Origin: UBA11663 sp049616325
GTDB taxonomy: Bacteria > Bacteroidota > Bacteroidia > Flavobacteriales_D > Sanyastnellaceae
Assembly: GCA_049616325.1 (NCBI GenBank)
Contig: JBMZHG010000001.1
Span: 62,001-126,000 of the forward strand
Direction of reading: 5' to 3'
Length of the DNA stretch: 64,000 nt
The notes under the pieces are model-generated. The model made no database searches, was not told the DNA's origin, and worked only from the letters and a program-made list of their open reading frames with translations. The position numbers and the translations under genes were made by a program. Positions 26,035 to 34,237 of this stretch are shown one piece after another (the stretch's first letter is position 1; the number at the start of each line of letters is the position of its first letter).

Positions 26035-26708
26035 TGCCGTTCGCCGCCCTTGAATCCGCGTTTCGAAACCGCTCGACCCATGGGGTTTGGGCGGTTTCCG
26101 CGTTGGGGCTGTTCCTTGCAGCGGGTTGCGGGCCTCTGGATCGCACCGAACTTGACGCAGGCTCCTTGCCCGAGGAAGCACCCCGCATGCCTGCTCAGGT
26201 GGTTGAAGGAGGGTACTTCGAGTACACCGAGCGCGGCAAGGTGATCCAAGCCCTGGAGGCTACGAAACTGGAGCGCTGGGAGGACGAACGCGCGAATGAC
26301 AACGCGCTTTTGGACCCTCTCTGGCAGGTCGACGAAGGGTTTACGCTGTACATCGGAGGAACCAAAACGACCCACACCGCTCGACTCTCGGCCGTCCGAG
26401 GCACGTACGACGACCAACTGGGAAGGCTCGAGGCTTGGGAGAACGTGGAATTGGTCAACGAATCGGGAGATCGGATGCAAACGGAACACCTGATTTGGTC
26501 CCACGACTCCGACCTGGTGCGAACCAACCGGCCCGTCGAGATCCACACCGCACAAGGCGTGTTGCGTGGGCGTGGGTTGCGGGCCGACAGTCGGTTCGAG
26601 CGTTACGAGATCCTGTCGCCGACTGGATCGTTCGAACTGGGGTTGGATGCCGACAGCGTCAAGACCACGAAAGAATCGTCATCTTTGCCCGATGGAACAA
26701 CCCCGTGA
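26034..26708 (+). CDS. lptC: LPS export periplasmic protein LptC (lipoprotein form)
   Basis: The 224-residue protein starts at ATG 26034, which overlaps the previous stop. It has a lipobox LAAGC (Cys32), unlike the transmembrane anchor of proteobacterial LptC, followed by a beta-jellyroll-like region with the family pattern: DEGFTLYIGGTKTTHTARLSAVRGTYDDQ split over residues 100-130, then VELVNESGDRMQTEHLIW and VEIHTAQGVLRGRGLRAD. LptC relays lipopolysaccharide from LptB2FG to LptA. lptB lies 31 kb away in this window; lptF, lptG and lptA were not seen. Confidence 0.88.
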   Translation: MPFAALESAFRNRSTHGVWAVSALGLFLAAGCGPLDRTELDAGSLPEEAPRMPAQVVEGGYFEYTERGKVIQALEATKLERWEDERANDNALLDPLWQVDEGFTLYIGGTKTTHTARLSAVRGTYDDQLGRLEAWENVELVNESGDRMQTEHLIWSHDSDLVRTNRPVEIHTAQGVLRGRGLRADSRFERYEILSPTGSFELGLDADSVKTTKESSSLPDGTTP

Positions 26709-26913
26709 CCCCCAATCCTCCGTGACCTACAAGACGGCACGTGCGGCCGAGGTGTTTTGGCTTGTGGCTTCGGTGGCCACGACGGCTTACGTGGGGTACT
26801 TGTGGCTGACAGAAGACCTCACGCGGTGGACGCTCGGGTTGTTTCCATGCATTGCGTGGCTGTGGTTTGGGGTGCGCCGAACTTTCCGACTTCGGATGGA
26901 ACGCCCCCAATGA
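26692..26913 (+). CDS. Small two-helix membrane protein between lptC and a CNNM gene
   Basis: A 73-residue protein begins at ATG 26692 (MEQPRDPQSSVTYKTARAA), inside the end of lptC by 17 bases in another frame. It has two hydrophobic helices (about residues 20-36, EVFWLVASVATTAYVGY, and 44-62, TLGLFPCIAWLWFGVRR) and a basic end RTFRLRMERPQ. A longer upstream extension is read inside lptC and is not credible. A tiny membrane protein at this place is known in other Bacteroidota lptC loci; function is unknown. Confidence 0.7.
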   Translation: MEQPRDPQSSVTYKTARAAEVFWLVASVATTAYVGYLWLTEDLTRWTLGLFPCIAWLWFGVRRTFRLRMERPQ

Positions 26914-26954
26914 ATCCGATGGCTTATCTTTCGGAATAACCTACGACTGCGTGC

Positions 26955-28244
26955 ATGGATCCTGACCCCTCGAGTTCGCTCTTGATTCTCGCCTTGTCCC
27001 TGTTGGCTTCGGCCTTTTTTTCAGGTATGGAAATGGCCTTTGTCGCCTCCAATCGACTGCAGACGGAACTCAACGCCCAGCAATCATTGCGTGGCAAAGT
27101 GGTGGCCTACTTGGCGGATCACCCCCAACTCTTCATCGCTTCCATGCTCGTGGGAAACAACCTCGCCTTGGTCATTTGCGGCATGGAGTCCGGTGCGCTG
27201 ATCAGTCAATGGTTGTTTGAAGTGGAAGGTTGGCAAGTCGCCGACCAGCCGACGCTCGTCCTTGCAACCCAAACCCTGATCACCACCGCCGTCGTGTTGG
27301 TCCTGGCAGAATTCATGCCCAAATCGTTGTTTCACGCTGCGCCGAATTTTTGGCTCAACCTCCTGGCCTACCCTTTGCTTCTGGTGTTTTTGGTGCTTGC
27401 CATCCCGGCGTGGATTGTGATGATTCTAAGCAAGTCCTTGCTGCGCCCGTTCGTCAAAGGAAACGTGCAAGTCACGATGGAGAGCCTCGGAGTCAGCGAT
27501 TTGGACCACTTCGTCAAAGGCCTAAGCGGGCGAATGGAGCCCGAGCAAGAATTGGAACACGAACTTCAAATTCTGCAAAACGCCCTCGACCTTCCCAGCG
27601 TGCAAGCGAGAGACAGCATGATTCCGAGAAACGAAGTTCGCGGGGTGGAGCTTCAAACGTCCCTGTCTGAATTGCAGGCCGCCTTCGCGGAAACCGGCTT
27701 TTCGAAACTCGTTGTTTACCAAGGCGACATGGACCACATCGTGGGCTACGTCCATGCCAAGGACCTGTTTGATCGTCCCGAATCGTTGAAGGACATCTTG
27801 CTCCCCACGTTTTTGGTTCCCGAACCCATGGCCGGCGACGAATTGCTGAGGCAATTCTTGAAACGCCGTAGGCATTTGGCGGTCGTTGTCGATGAATTTG
27901 GTGGGACGGCAGGAATTCTTACCATGGAGGACATCGTGGAGGAATTGCTGGGCGAAATCGACGACGAGCACGACGGCCAGGAAGACGAAAAAGAACACCA
28001 ACAAGACGACGGAAGTTGGTGGGTTCCAGCTCGTCGTGAAGTGCGGGTTCTCAATGATTTACATGGATGGAGCCTCCCTGAATCCGATCACTATGACACC
28101 TTGGGCGGCCTCATTCTTCACACCGTTGGGGACATCCCGGAGGAAGGGACCAAAGTCGAACTCGAAGAGGTTGAGTTCGTGGTTCGCGAAGTGGAAGAAA
28201 ACCGGATTATGTGGGTTGAGTTTTGGCCAGAACGCAACGCTTGA
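26955..28244 (+). CDS. CNNM/CorC-HlyC family membrane protein (second copy)
   Basis: The 429-residue protein has a DUF21 domain with about four helices (LLASAFFSGMEMAFVASNR, ASMLVGNNLALVICGM, VVLVLAEFMPKSLFHAAPNF), two CBS motifs (DSMIPRNEVRGV, VGYVHAKDLFD, LAVVVDEFGGTAGILTMEDI) and a C-terminal CorC-HlyC domain. Family members are linked to magnesium or other cation transport; the older name hemolysin is not informative. It is paralogous to gldE 6 kb upstream but lacks a gldD neighbour. It sits between lptC and ppiD. Confidence 0.88.
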   Translation: MDPDPSSSLLILALSLLASAFFSGMEMAFVASNRLQTELNAQQSLRGKVVAYLADHPQLFIASMLVGNNLALVICGMESGALISQWLFEVEGWQVADQPTLVLATQTLITTAVVLVLAEFMPKSLFHAAPNFWLNLLAYPLLLVFLVLAIPAWIVMILSKSLLRPFVKGNVQVTMESLGVSDLDHFVKGLSGRMEPEQELEHELQILQNALDLPSVQARDSMIPRNEVRGVELQTSLSELQAAFAETGFSKLVVYQGDMDHIVGYVHAKDLFDRPESLKDILLPTFLVPEPMAGDELLRQFLKRRRHLAVVVDEFGGTAGILTMEDIVEELLGEIDDEHDGQEDEKEHQQDDGSWWVPARREVRVLNDLHGWSLPESDHYDTLGGLILHTVGDIPEEGTKVELEEVEFVVREVEENRIMWVEFWPERNA

Positions 28245-28277
28245 AGCACGAAGCGTGCGGAGTTGCTTCGGAATCGT

Positions 28278-28285
28278 TATCTTCG
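28278..28285 (+). promoter_or_regulatory. Candidate -7 box (TATCTTCG) upstream of ppiD
   Basis: TATCTTCG fits TAnnTTYG and lies 31 bases before the ppiD ATG, between the CNNM gene stop and ppiD. A TTG at 28263-28265 is too close to be a -33 element. Confidence 0.3.
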
Positions 28286-28316
28286 CGAACCTGTAAAAAC
28301 GCTAAGCCAGAGGACC

Positions 28317-30380
28317 ATGGCAATGATTGAAAAAATCCGCAACCGGCAAGGCCTGTTGCTCGCAATGATCGGAATCGGAATGTTGGGCTTCTTGGTGCCC
28401 TACGACGCCGTGTTGGCCTTGATGGGCCAAGGAAACTCCCGAGATGTGGGAAGTGTGGACGGCGAGAGCATCTCCGCGCTTGACTACCGCATGGAATTGG
28501 ACGAGCGCCGCCGCCTCGGCTTTTCTGGGGACCAGCTTCAAGAGGAAGTTTGGGGCGATTTGACAGCCAACATCGTGCTCGACGACACCTACGACGCACT
28601 TGGTTTGGAAGTGACCGACGCTGAATTCGAGGAAATGCTCTTTGGCAACCTTGACTCTCCCTACATGGGTCGGGCCTTCTACAGCAACGGAGAAAACAAG
28701 GCCTTCTGGCAGCAGAACTTTGGGGCCATGCTCACGACCGACCAGGGCAAGTTGAATTTGTTGAGCTACAAGCGCCTCATTATTTCCAAGCGCAAGAAGG
28801 AAAAAATGGATGCGCTTCTTTCCGATGCACTCTACACGAACAGCATTGAAGGAAAGTACGAATACATCAACACCGAGAAAAAGGCGGAAATTCAGTACGT
28901 CGCGAAGTTGTACAAAAACATCCCCGACGGCGAAGTAAACGTCACGGACGGCGACGTCAAAAAGTACTACAACGCACACAAAAACGACCCCAAATACCAG
29001 CAAACGGAAGGTCGCGACATCACCTACGTGAAGATTCCCCTTGGCGCCAGCGAATCGGACATCAACGCGATGGAGGTAAAGTTGGAGGCCACGGCGGAAG
29101 AGTGGCGCGACGCAGAGGATGCGGAAGCATTTGCCAAAGCCGCCAACGACGGGCGGGAAGACATCCGCAATTTGCGCTTGGCCCAAGTGGAGTTGGACGT
29201 CAATGAAGTGAAGTTTTTCGATGAACCTGTTGGCACCGTTGTTGGACCGTACACCAAAAACGGCCAGATGATCCTCGCTCAAGTGCTGGAACGTGGGATG
29301 GCTCCCGACGAAGCGGCCAAGTGCCGCCACATCTTGCTCTCTGCCAAAGACGCGAAAGACGAAGCAGAAATGGCCAAACTCGGTGCACGTGCAGACAGCT
29401 TGAAGAAGGTGCTTCGGAACGGAGGTGATTTTGACGATTTGGTGGAACGCTTCAGCGACGACCCGGGATCGAAAAGCACCGGCGGTGTCTACGATTACTT
29501 CCCTAAAGGCCGCATGGTGAAGCCATTCGAAGACTTTTGCTTCAACGAGCCCATTGGCGCATTGGGTTGGGTTGAGACCACCTACGGAGTGCACCTGATT
29601 GAAGTCCTAGGTCGACGTACTGAAATTGAAGAAGTACGCGTGGCCTACATCGCCAAAGACGTGGCGGCATCCGCCACAACAGCACGGGATGCCTATGCCA
29701 TGGCGAGCGAATTTGCCATCAACGCGACGGACAAGGAAAGTCTGGTGGCTGCGGCCGAAGAAGCGGGGTACTCCACAGGTGAAGCCAACGGCATTGCCCC
29801 GGCGGCACGAAGCATTGCAGGCGTGCGCGATGCTGCAGAAATTGTGGCGTGGTCCTACCGCAGCGAAGAAGGCGAAGTGTCCAACCCCATCCTTACTCCT
29901 GAATTCTACATTGTCGCGCACCTTGATGCCGCGAAGAAAGCGGGGGTGCCCGAACTGAAGGACGTGGAGGACCAAATGCGTGAAGGCGCCACGAACGAAG
30001 CCAAGGGCGAACTCTACGCCAAGAAAATGGACGGAGTCAACCTCGAAGAGGTGGCAACTGCCGTTGGCGAAACGGTGAAGACAGGACGTGACCTGAGCAT
30101 CAAGTTCCCCACCGTTCGCGGCAGCGGAGCTTCGACGGAGCCCAAAGTAGCTGGTGCTGCGTTTGCCATTCCTGTCGGAAGCATGTCAAGTCCAATTGTT
30201 GGCACGCAAGGCGTTTGGGTCATTGCTCCTCAAAAGGTTTCTGATGCGGGAAGCAAAGACAGCTACCTCGACGAACAGAGCACGTTGGCTACTCGGGCGC
30301 GCACCAACTTCCCCTTCACTGTGTTGAGCACCATGCAAAAAGCGGCCGGTGTTGAGGACAACCGTCGGCAACTGAACTAA
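28317..30380 (+). CDS. ppiD: Periplasmic peptidyl-prolyl isomerase, PpiD/SurA type
   Basis: The 687-residue protein starts at ATG 28317 (MAMIEKIRNRQG). One N-terminal transmembrane helix (LLLAMIGIGMLGFLVPYDAVLAL) is followed by a SurA_N-like chaperone region, a parvulin (PPIC) domain at about residues 330-440 (CRHILLSAKD, GGDFDDLVERFSDDPGS, GGVYDYFPKGRMV, TTYGVHLIEVL) and a second helical/chaperone part. The layout is that of PpiD, an inner-membrane anchored foldase that helps newly exported proteins. It ends the rightward array that began at mutY and is followed by a strong hairpin terminator. Confidence 0.92.
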   Translation: MAMIEKIRNRQGLLLAMIGIGMLGFLVPYDAVLALMGQGNSRDVGSVDGESISALDYRMELDERRRLGFSGDQLQEEVWGDLTANIVLDDTYDALGLEVTDAEFEEMLFGNLDSPYMGRAFYSNGENKAFWQQNFGAMLTTDQGKLNLLSYKRLIISKRKKEKMDALLSDALYTNSIEGKYEYINTEKKAEIQYVAKLYKNIPDGEVNVTDGDVKKYYNAHKNDPKYQQTEGRDITYVKIPLGASESDINAMEVKLEATAEEWRDAEDAEAFAKAANDGREDIRNLRLAQVELDVNEVKFFDEPVGTVVGPYTKNGQMILAQVLERGMAPDEAAKCRHILLSAKDAKDEAEMAKLGARADSLKKVLRNGGDFDDLVERFSDDPGSKSTGGVYDYFPKGRMVKPFEDFCFNEPIGALGWVETTYGVHLIEVLGRRTEIEEVRVAYIAKDVAASATTARDAYAMASEFAINATDKESLVAAAEEAGYSTGEANGIAPAARSIAGVRDAAEIVAWSYRSEEGEVSNPILTPEFYIVAHLDAAKKAGVPELKDVEDQMREGATNEAKGELYAKKMDGVNLEEVATAVGETVKTGRDLSIKFPTVRGSGASTEPKVAGAAFAIPVGSMSSPIVGTQGVWVIAPQKVSDAGSKDSYLDEQSTLATRARTNFPFTVLSTMQKAAGVEDNRRQLN

Positions 30381-30401
30381 GTCCAGCCATTCTCGAATTT
30401 G

Positions 30402-30433
30402 ACAAACCCCGGTGCGTTGGCACCGGGGTTTGT
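30402..30433. terminator. Bidirectional terminator between ppiD and queA
   Basis: A perfect 13-pair stem (left arm ACAAACCCCGGTG at 30402-30414, right arm CACCGGGGTTTGT at 30421-30433) encloses a six-base loop CGTTGG. It lies between the convergent stops of ppiD and queA, with only a short T/A flank on each side, so it can serve both directions. Confidence 0.85.
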
Positions 30434-30451
30434 TGCGTCTGGGAGGCCAGG

Positions 30452-31687
30452 TCAATCGGCCTCCGACGGGTCAACCAACCAGAGCAAACATCCGTCGCCG
30501 TAGCTCAGAAACCGGTAGCCAGAATCCAGGGCGTGCATGTACATGTCCTTCCACCCTTGCATGCCCACGAAGGCGCCGACAAGGCACAGCAAGGTGCTCC
30601 CCGGCTGATGGAAGTTGGTCACGAGGCCCTTCACCATGCGAACCCGGTACCCAGGAACCACCATGAGCTGGGTTTCAAACGTCACCTCGCCCGTGGCACT
30701 CCACGGGCCTTGTTCAAGAACGTGATTCAAGGCATCGAGATCCGTCCAAGCGACGGCGCGAGCCGCCGATTCGCCATAGGGGATTCGCTGCGGAACGACG
30801 TCGACCCATTCGCCCGTAGACCGGTGATGCCAAGACCACCAGTACAGGCTTTCAAGCGTACGAAGTGTGGTGGTTCCCGTCGCAACGCGGATCGATTGCC
30901 GAGCCAACCGTTCAACCGCTTCCCGAGTCATGACGCATCGTTCTGCATGCATGTCGTGCGCCATGATCTCGCCGTCTGAAAGCGGTTTGAATGTCCCTGC
31001 TCCGACGTGCAATGTCAGCCTGTTCAGGGGGCAACCGACTGCACTCAAGGACGCGAGCAGGTCGTCGTCGTAATGAAGTCCCGCGGTCGGTGCCGCCACA
31101 CTTCCGGGCGCAAGGGCGAACACGGTTTGGTAGTCAACGCGGTCTTGGCCTTCAGCCGGACGCTTCATGTACGGAGGAAGCGGTGTCTTGCCCAAATCGT
31201 CGAGCACTTCCGCAAACGTCGCAGCTTGCAGCCCCGGTTCGTAGGCGGTCCAGGTGAGGCGAACGCATCGAATGCCCTCGGCCGTTTCGTCCATGCGTTC
31301 AAGGTTCAACAGGAAACGGTCTCCCTTGGCAGAGGCTTTGCCGTCCGACCAGCGTTTGGCATTGCGAACCATGGCCTTCCATTCGACGCTTTCCGAGCGA
31401 GTTAGAGACCGTTCTGCCGTGCCTTGAAGCGGGGCAAGCAAAAACACTTCGAGTTGGCCTCCTGTGGATTTGGTGGCCAAAATCCGTGCGTGAAGCACCT
31501 TGGTGTCGTTGGCCCACAAACCGTCTACCCCGGCGCTTTGAAGGGCCTTCGGGAGGTGTTCAAACGACGAGTCTTCGAGGGTGCCGTCTTTCGATCGGAC
31601 GAGCATGCGCGCCGCTCGGCGTGGTTCAACCGGATGTTTGGCCACAGCCGCGTCAGGCAAGTCGTAATGAAAGTCGTTTGAGTTCAC
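30452..31687 (-). CDS. queA: S-adenosylmethionine:tRNA ribosyltransferase-isomerase QueA
   Basis: QueA makes epoxyqueuosine in tRNA. The 411-residue call starts at GTG 31687 (NSNDFHYDLPDAAVAKHP after the initiator), which places F-x-(Y/F)-DLP as in the family. GTG 31690 is equally possible, but GTG 31708 would precede a TACCTTTG promoter box at 31692-31699. Seen are ARMLV, LWANDTKVLHARI, GGQLEVFLL, GKTPLPPYMKR, RVDYQTVFA, SVAAPTAGLHY and HVGAGTF. It ends at the bidirectional terminator. Confidence 0.94.
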   Translation of the reverse strand: MNSNDFHYDLPDAAVAKHPVEPRRAARMLVRSKDGTLEDSSFEHLPKALQSAGVDGLWANDTKVLHARILATKSTGGQLEVFLLAPLQGTAERSLTRSESVEWKAMVRNAKRWSDGKASAKGDRFLLNLERMDETAEGIRCVRLTWTAYEPGLQAATFAEVLDDLGKTPLPPYMKRPAEGQDRVDYQTVFALAPGSVAAPTAGLHYDDDLLASLSAVGCPLNRLTLHVGAGTFKPLSDGEIMAHDMHAERCVMTREAVERLARQSIRVATGTTTLRTLESLYWWSWHHRSTGEWVDVVPQRIPYGESAARAVAWTDLDALNHVLEQGPWSATGEVTFETQLMVVPGYRVRMVKGLVTNFHQPGSTLLCLVGAFVGMQGWKDMYMHALDSGYRFLSYGDGCLLWLVDPSEAD

Positions 31688-31691
31688 CACC

Positions 31692-31699
31692 CAAAGGTA
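31692..31699 (-). promoter_or_regulatory. Candidate -7 box (TACCTTTG) of queA
   Basis: Minus-strand TACCTTTG ends one base before GTG 31690. It supports a very short or absent leader and argues against the upstream GTG 31708 as the start. Confidence 0.5.
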
Positions 31700-31708
31700 C
31701 CCTGACAC

Positions 31709-31716
31709 TACCTTCG
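31709..31716 (+). promoter_or_regulatory. Candidate -7 box (TACCTTCG) of the threonine dehydrogenase gene
   Basis: Plus-strand TACCTTCG ends six bases before ATG 31723. Together with the queA box nine bases away it makes a very tight divergent promoter pair. Confidence 0.45.
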
Positions 31717-31722
31717 TCTCCC

Positions 31723-32667
31723 ATGGGCAAGCAGTTGATTGTCGGAGCAGCAGGCCAACTTGGCATTGAGCTGATGCTCGCGCTCCAAGAGCGCGTCGGA
31801 CCGGAGCAGGTTCTTCTTGCCGACATCCGACCCGTGCCTCACCCAGCTGCGCAACAAAGCCCTTTCGTGCAGTTGGACGCGACCGACGAAGCAGCCTTGA
31901 ATTTTCTCCTCAGCGAACACGACGTCGACGTCATGTTCATGCTTGTAGCCATGCTGTCAGCAAAAGGTGAAACGATGCCGCTGGCTGCTTGGGACCTCAA
32001 CATGAAGCCCCTCCTTTTGGCGCTTGAAGCAGCCAAGGCAGGAAAAGTGAAACAGGTGTTTTGGCCGAGTTCGATTGCCGTGTTTGGGCCCGACGCCGTG
32101 AAGGACCGCACACCTCAGGATGCGGCATTGACCCCGACCACGGTGTACGGCCTCTCCAAAGTCGCGGGCGAGTTGTGGTGCAAGTATTACCACGACAAGT
32201 TTGGTGTGGATGTTCGAAGCGTGAGGTATCCCGGATTGATTGGTTTCCGCTCCCAGCCTGGCGGCGGCACCACGGATTACGCGGTGGAGGCGTTTCACCG
32301 TGCCGCGGCAGGCCAGGGGCTGACATGCTATTTGGACGCCCACGAACGGCTGCCGATGATGTCCATGGAAGACGCCGTTCGAGGCACGTTGGAATTGATG
32401 GCTGCCCCGAGCGAGCACATCCACGTTCGGACTTCCTACAATTTGCACGGATGCGACTTCACGCCCGCCGAATTGGTGGTGGCCATTCGAGCGCACATGC
32501 CTGAATTCGCCGTGTCGTATTTCCCGGATCGCCGGCAAGAAATTGCGGCTTCTTGGCCCAACAGCCTGGACGATTTCCCCGCCCAACGGGATTGGGGCTG
32601 GCGCGCAAAACATGATGTTCCCAGGTTGGTGGAACACGTTTTCGAGGGGCTCCAGCAACCAGCCTGA
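31723..32667 (+). CDS. L-threonine 3-dehydrogenase (short-chain/epimerase type)
   Basis: The 314-residue NAD-dependent enzyme is of the extended short-chain (UDP-epimerase-like) TDH type. The Rossmann motif is GAAGQLG (residues 8-14), and catalytic Tyr and Lys lie in VYGLSKVAGE after PSSIAVFG. RYPGLIGFRSQPGGGTTDYA and ERLPMMSMEDAVRGT match the TDH-specific pattern, which separates it from sugar epimerases. It oxidises L-threonine to 2-amino-3-ketobutyrate. The partner 2-amino-3-ketobutyrate CoA ligase is not in the window. The start is ATG 31723; the longer frame extends across queA and is spurious. Confidence 0.87.
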   Translation: MGKQLIVGAAGQLGIELMLALQERVGPEQVLLADIRPVPHPAAQQSPFVQLDATDEAALNFLLSEHDVDVMFMLVAMLSAKGETMPLAAWDLNMKPLLLALEAAKAGKVKQVFWPSSIAVFGPDAVKDRTPQDAALTPTTVYGLSKVAGELWCKYYHDKFGVDVRSVRYPGLIGFRSQPGGGTTDYAVEAFHRAAAGQGLTCYLDAHERLPMMSMEDAVRGTLELMAAPSEHIHVRTSYNLHGCDFTPAELVVAIRAHMPEFAVSYFPDRRQEIAASWPNSLDDFPAQRDWGWRAKHDVPRLVEHVFEGLQQPA

Positions 32668-32745
32668 CGTTGACAACCTCTTTGCAGCCGTGACGGGGTG
32701 CGGCGTTAAGGCTTTTCTTTGCATTCTGAACTTGAACAGAGACCC

Positions 32746-34237
32746 ATGGACGCCCTGCACATCAGCAACAGCCTGACCCGGCAAAAGGAAAAGTTTGACC
32801 CCATCAACCCGCCCTTTGTGGGGATGTACGTGTGTGGGCCTACGGTGTACAGCAACGTGCACTTGGGAAACGTGAGGACGTTTTTGACCTTCGACATTGT
32901 CTACCGCTACTTGCAGCACCTCGGATTCAAGGTTCGCTACGTGCGAAACATCACCGACGTCNNNNNNNNNNGGCCACTTGACCGGCGACACGGACGACGG
33001 AGAGGACAAGATTGGGAAGAAGGCGCGGCTTGAAAACCTGGAGCCCATGGAGGTCGTGCAGCGTTACACCAACGACTTCCACGACGTGATGAACGTGTTC
33101 AACATCCTGCGTCCGTCGATCGAGCCCACGGCAACAGGCCACATCGTTGAGCAAATCGAATCCATCAAAAAAATCATCGACAACGGGTACGCGTACGAAA
33201 TAGGCGGCAGCGTCTACTTCAGCGTTCGGAAATTCAGCGAAGATCATCCGTACGGCGAGTTGTCGGGCCGGAAGATTGACGAGCTGATGAACAACACGCG
33301 CGACCTCGACGGACAAAGCGAGAAGCGCGACCCGCTCGACTTTGCCCTTTGGAAAGCCGCGGACGCGAGCCACCTCATGCAATGGCCCTCTCCTTGGGGC
33401 ATGGGCTTCCCAGGATGGCACCTCGAGTGCTCTGTGATGAGCACCAAGTACCTTGGCGAGACGTTTGACATCCACGGCGGAGGCATGGACCTGAAGTTCC
33501 CTCACCACGAGTGTGAGATTGCCCAAAACGTCGGGGCAAACGGCGGCGAACGCCCCGTGCGCTATTGGATGCATGGCAACATGCTTACCGTCAACGGTCG
33601 CAAAATGGCGAAGTCGGAAGGCAACGGGTTCACGCCTGAAGAACTCATCACGGGCAACCACAAGCTCCTCGACAAGGGCTACACCCCCATGACTGTGCGC
33701 TTCTTCATGCTCATGGGCCACTACGCGAGCACGCTGGACTTCAGCAACGAGGCGCTTCAAGCAGCTGAAAAAGGGTTGTCCAAGTTGGAAAAAGCCATCG
33801 ACACCTTGAACGGATTGGCACCCACCTCTGGGGAAGGAAATTTCGATGTCAAGGCGTTTGAGGAAAAATGCCACGCTGCGATGAACGACGACTTCAACAC
33901 CCCCATCCTGATTGCCACGTTGTTTGACGGCGTCAAGGCGGTGAACGGTGCCGCGGCAGGTCGGGTGACGTTGGGTGCGGAAGACATCGCCTCCTTGAAA
34001 GGCACGTTCCAAGCTTTCATGCGCGATGTTCTTGGCTTGCAAGCCGAAAACGATTCGAACGCGGGTGCCGGAGACGAATCGGAAACGGGCGCCCTGCTTG
34101 ACTTGATTGTGGACATGCGCACCACGGCAAAAGCCAACAAAGATTGGGGCACGGCAGACAAGATTCGCGACGTGCTCTCAGCACACGGCATCACCATACA
34201 AGACGGCAAGGATGGCAGTTCCTGGACGCGTGGCTGA
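32746..34237 (+). CDS. cysS: Cysteinyl-tRNA synthetase, interrupted by an assembly gap
   Basis: CysS charges tRNA-Cys. The start is ATG 32746 (MDALHISNSLTRQKEKF). Zinc ligands lie in MYVCGPTVY, GWHLECS and HHECE. The HIGH motif is HLGN in YSNVHLGNVRTF, and the KMSKS motif reads KMAKSEGN. Ten N at 32962-32971 split the gene into two frames, but the flanks read ...RYVRNITDV and GHLTGDTDDGEDK, which abut without loss in the family. Joined without the Ns the protein is complete at about 493 residues, the usual CysS length plus a short tail. It overlaps the next gene by 26 bases. Confidence 0.95.
32962..32971. other. Assembly gap of ten N inside cysS
   Basis: Ten N separate codon GTC (32959-32961) from GGC (32972-32974). 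Ten is not a multiple of three, so the Ns shift the reading frame. Family conservation across the joint (ITDV-GHL) suggests no real base is missing. Confidence 0.98.

Noticed and set aside
28302..29594. 430-codon open frame on the minus strand
   Set aside because: It is antisense to ppiD and lacks any domain.
31957..34042. Two 363-codon minus-strand frames around the N gap
   Set aside because: They are antisense to the threonine dehydrogenase gene and cysS, and both read through the Ns.
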